Positions 7,735 to 10,000 of a DNA stretch of 10,000 nt are shown in pieces. The DNA lies in assembly GCF_042767895.1 (NCBI RefSeq), contig NC_091590.1, forward strand, positions 5,307,598 to 5,317,597. The letters are read 5' to 3'. The DNA comes from Penaeus vannamei. Lineage: Eukaryota; Arthropoda; Malacostraca; Decapoda; Penaeidae. Numbering within the stretch: position 1 is the first letter of the stretch; each line of letters starts with the position of its first letter. The notes below the pieces were generated by a model. The model saw only the letters and a list, made by a program, of their open reading frames with translations. It made no database searches and was not told where the DNA came from. A program made the position numbers and the translations under genes.

Positions 7735-7885
7735 CTTCACGGTTTGTTCTGTCAACTCGGACCTCCTGCTCCCTCCAGCTGGCGAGCCATGCGTCTTGGC
7801 CTCCGAGGGTCGTGTGGCTCGAGACGCTGGCTCCTTCCCTTGAATTGTGTGGGGAAGGCGAGGCTGATGGCGATGTGTGGGTGGA
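7735..7885 (-). other. GC-rich island; possible remnant of a terminal exon
   Basis: About 150 bases of balanced, GC-rich, high-complexity DNA wedged between the minisatellite and a compound microsatellite. On the minus strand a frame ends at 7711 after KTHGSPAGGSRRSELTEQTV and a hydrophobic end (KDLVNLVF). A CATCAG just before its start (minus strand) could serve as a splice acceptor. Other frames are open as well and I know no family with this sequence, so a coding role is only a guess. The long 415-codon reading that includes it is mostly translated microsatellite. Confidence 0.28.
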
Positions 7886-7889
7886 TATG

Positions 7890-8120
<231 letters not shown>

Positions 8121-8216
8121 TATGTATGTATATACGCACGCACACAAACACACACACACACATATATGTGTGTGTGTGTTTGTGTGTATGTTTATGTGTG
8201 TGTGCGTGTATGTGTA

Positions 8217-8220
<4 letters not shown>
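8121..8220. repeat. Palindromic CA/TG repeat
   Basis: A CACACAAACACAC... run reaches CATATATG at 8161-8168 and continues as ...GTGTGTTTGTGTG, giving a near-perfect inverted repeat of about 20 bases per arm in which even the AAA/TTT interruptions are mirrored to within 2 bp. It could extrude as a hairpin. Confidence 0.8.
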
Positions 8221-8258
<38 letters not shown>

Positions 8259-8272
8259 CGCGTGTGTGAGGG

Positions 8273-8303
<31 letters not shown>

Positions 8304-8360
8304 AGGGGTGTGTGTGTGTGTGCGTGCGTGCGCGCGCGTATGTGAGGGGTGTGTGTGTGT
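8221..8360 (+). repeat. (GT)n(CG)n array with GTGAGGGGTG units; Z-DNA-prone
   Basis: Alternating purine-pyrimidine DNA. GT dinucleotides lead into CG runs (about 8249-8262, 8289-8297, 8330-8338), and each CG run is followed by GTGAGGGGTGTG. The GAGGGG core occurs at 8268, 8303 and 8344, so a unit of 35-41 bp containing a CG block has been amplified about three times. Alternating CG/GT is the classical Z-DNA-forming composition. Confidence 0.9.
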
Positions 8361-8380
8361 ATGCACATATACTGTATACA

Positions 8381-8382
<2 letters not shown>

Positions 8383-8426
<44 letters not shown>

Positions 8427-8491
8427 TGTATATATATACATATATATACTTACACAAAAACACATCAACACACATACATGCGTACAAAAAA

Positions 8492-8554
<63 letters not shown>
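8383..8554. repeat. (TA)n microsatellites
   Basis: Two TA blocks, about 8389-8422 and 8493-8554, are separated by mixed TA/CA sequence with CACATCAACACACATACATG. They form the right end of the compound repeat region that begins near 7890. Confidence 0.95.
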
Positions 8555-8557
<3 letters not shown>

Positions 8558-8810
8558 ACAAATATATTCATATATACGCTATTGGAATAGCAATATTCAT
8601 AAAATATATTGACATCAAGTCTATTTCTGACAAATGCATTTCTGACACTTGTAGCTGTTTTCGAATTCACTCGTTTGCTCGCTTGGAATTCAGGAATCGT
8701 TTGGCAATTCCAGTCACATGTCATGGATCTCGGAAGCGTAGTAGTCCGTACAGACAAAGAGATAATATCAATAATAAACTTCAGAATCATAATGACAAAA
8801 TAGATTTCAA
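8555..8810. other. Unique-looking spacer, no supported gene
   Basis: High-complexity DNA with a perfect small palindrome GCTATTGGAATAGC at 8578-8591. Two + strand frames cross 8609-8810; one reads VAVFEFTRLLAWNSGIVWQF. Neither has an intact gene structure or a family I recognise. The region may be single-copy intron or part of an unknown repeat. Confidence 0.4.
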
Positions 8811-8882
8811 GTAATAATAATAATAACGATAAAAATATATCGATATATGATGATAATAATAATAATAATAGTGATAATGATG
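8811..8882 (+). repeat. (AAT)n/(GATAAT)n simple repeat
   Basis: AATAATAAT and GATAATAAT words with a central AAAATATATCGATATATGATG patch. Confidence 0.85.
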
Positions 8883-9296
8883 GAATTTGAATAATAAGTA
8901 TAATAAGGATAAAAAAAATATCGACGTTAAAATTCTTTGAAACCGAGGGAGTTAGCATGGCCGGCGAGTTATGAAGAAATTACCTGAACAGACCAATTGT
9001 CCGGAGACACGCGAGAGAAATGCGTGTACGAGTTTCATGCCGAGTTTCTGTCGGGTCTTATTTTAGCGAGACGAATAATCGCAAAATGAAAAAAGCAAAT
9101 AAATAAATAAGTAAGTAAAAAAAAGAAGAAGAAGAAAATTACTCCTTGTTTCTCTCACTGTAATCAACCAAGAACTAGCGCGAATGTTCAAGAGAAGAAT
9201 AATTATTAATTCAAAGACATATACATATAAGATTGATCAAATATGCATACTATACTGACAGGAGAGTTAACATGAGCAATACAGAACAACGTTTCA
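8883..9296. other. Spacer with A-rich repeat and a small open stretch
   Basis: This holds mixed DNA, an (AAAT)n/(GAA)n repeat at about 9094-9137, and a 33-codon stop-to-stop + strand stretch at 8988-9089 that reads REKCVYEFHAEFLSGLILAR near its middle. That stretch has no ATG and an in-frame stop just upstream, so only a spliced exon could use it. The motif AGAGTTAACA with a GCAA tail occurs at 9263 and again inside the inverted-repeat arm at 9356. Confidence 0.35.
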
Positions 9297-9423
9297 TTTA
9301 TCAGTGTCGATAAACATGACAATCTGCAGTGTCTTGTTTCCTGTTGTCTGCTTCAAGAGTTAACACGGCAAAGGTGTGACAGAATTATATATACTGTGTG
9401 ATTCTCTTAACATACACAAAATG
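9297..9423 (+). repeat. Left arm of a large inverted repeat
   Basis: The outer block 9297-9374 (78 bp) matches the reverse complement of 9923-10000 with two mismatches. The inner block 9381-9423 (43 bp) matches the reverse complement of 9835-9877 with one mismatch. Only six bases separate the blocks here. The outer end is itself a perfect hairpin, TTTATCAGTGTCGATAAA. No coding potential is seen; the structure is consistent with a foldback or MITE-like element, or two copies of one short repeat in opposite orientation. Confidence 0.95.
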
Positions 9424-9463
9424 TATATATTTGTGTGTATGCATATGTATCTATCTATCTATA

Positions 9464-9538
<75 letters not shown>

Positions 9539-9627
9539 TATATACTTAAAAACATACATACATATATGAATATACACACACAATCACAAACACATATATG
9601 TATATACATATATATGCATATGTATAT

Positions 9628-9709
<82 letters not shown>

Positions 9710-9834
9710 AAATATATGTGTATATGTGTGTGTGTGTGTGTGATTGCCTGTGTGTGTGTGTGCTTGCATCTGTATGTGTGTGTGTGTGTGTGCATGCCTG
9801 TGTCTGTGGTCGTGTCTGTTGGTATTTGGGTGTG
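9424..9834. repeat. Microsatellite core of the inverted repeat: (TA)n, (TA)n, (TG)n
   Basis: TA tracts at about 9469-9532 and 9631-9706, a CTAT run near 9450-9462, and a TG-rich stretch (9718-9833) with GCATGCCTG-type interruptions. The 179-codon and 138-codon frames spanning this core are translated dinucleotide repeats. Confidence 0.95.
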
Positions 9835-10000
9835 CATTTTGTGTATGTTAAGAGAATCACACAGTATATATGATTCTATCATACCCTATAGTATTGCCTA
9901 TCAACCAATACTGCATTCGTTTCCTTTGCCGTGTTAACTCCTGAAGCAGACAACAGGAAACAAGACAATGCAGATTGTCATGTTTATCGACACTGATAAA
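9835..10000 (-). repeat. Right arm of the large inverted repeat (runs off the window)
   Basis: The reverse complement of the left arm. It differs by a 45-base segment (9878-9922) between the inner and outer matched blocks, where the left arm has only six bases. That segment holds the hairpin AGTATTG/CAATACT (9890-9896 and 9906-9912). Pairing is still perfect at base 10000, so the arm may continue beyond the window. Confidence 0.95.

Noticed and set aside
9263..9372. AGAGTTAACA...GCAA repeated directly at about 93 bp
   Set aside because: It is about 16 bases long with mismatches and an indel, too short to define a repeat boundary for the inverted-repeat element.
9398..9937. 179-codon plus-strand frame
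   Set aside because: It lies across the TA/TG core of the inverted repeat and encodes Ile-Tyr and Val-Cys strings.

Overview
This window looks like non-coding nuclear DNA from an animal with an extremely microsatellite-rich genome. The mix is long perfect (TA)n, (CA/GT)n and (CT)n tracts, degenerate GAT/AAT arrays, a decayed LINE, minisatellites and no intact gene. That mix is typical of decapod crustaceans, especially penaeid shrimp; the attribution is inference from composition, not from a diagnostic gene. Nothing prokaryotic is visible: no operons, no ribosome binding sites, no dense coding. Almost all of the longer open frames are translated microsatellites (runs of Ile-Tyr, Val-Cys, Thr-His, Leu-Ser or Asp-Gly), and I do not call them genes.

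Layout. About 293-1920 is the fossil of a non-LTR retrotransposon ORF2 (linker plus reverse transcriptase). It is broken by stops and frameshifts, split by a ~600 bp G/purine-rich array at 1065-1671, and cut off at its 3' side by a GT/TA microsatellite at 1931-2222. Then come a diverged tandem duplication with a 183 bp offset (2366-2760), A-rich and (CA)32(AG)16 repeats, a short CpG-dense island (3082-3283), and a GAT array containing 30- and 24-bp minisatellite units (3284-3670). The stretch 3671-5272 is AT-rich single-copy-looking DNA with an ATT array, a small tandem duplication carrying CRE-, forkhead- and E-box-like words (4693-4790), and a (CT)n tract. From 5273 to 6417 are a GATAAT array and a (TA)n block duplicated at exactly 160 bp. 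A pyrimidine tract at 6653-6752 is followed by a very regular 55-bp minisatellite (7276-7684, seven full units in perfect register), a second GC-rich island (7735-7885), and a ~700 bp compound microsatellite with Z-DNA-type CG/GT runs (7890-8554).

The right end (9297-10000) is a large inverted repeat. Arms of at least 127 and 166 bp, about 98% identical over their alignable parts, enclose ~410 bp of TA/TG microsatellite, and the right arm runs off the window. This is the strongest candidate for an undescribed element: a foldback or MITE-like, microsatellite-seeding repeat. No genes cooperate here; the visible biology is repeat birth, expansion and decay.
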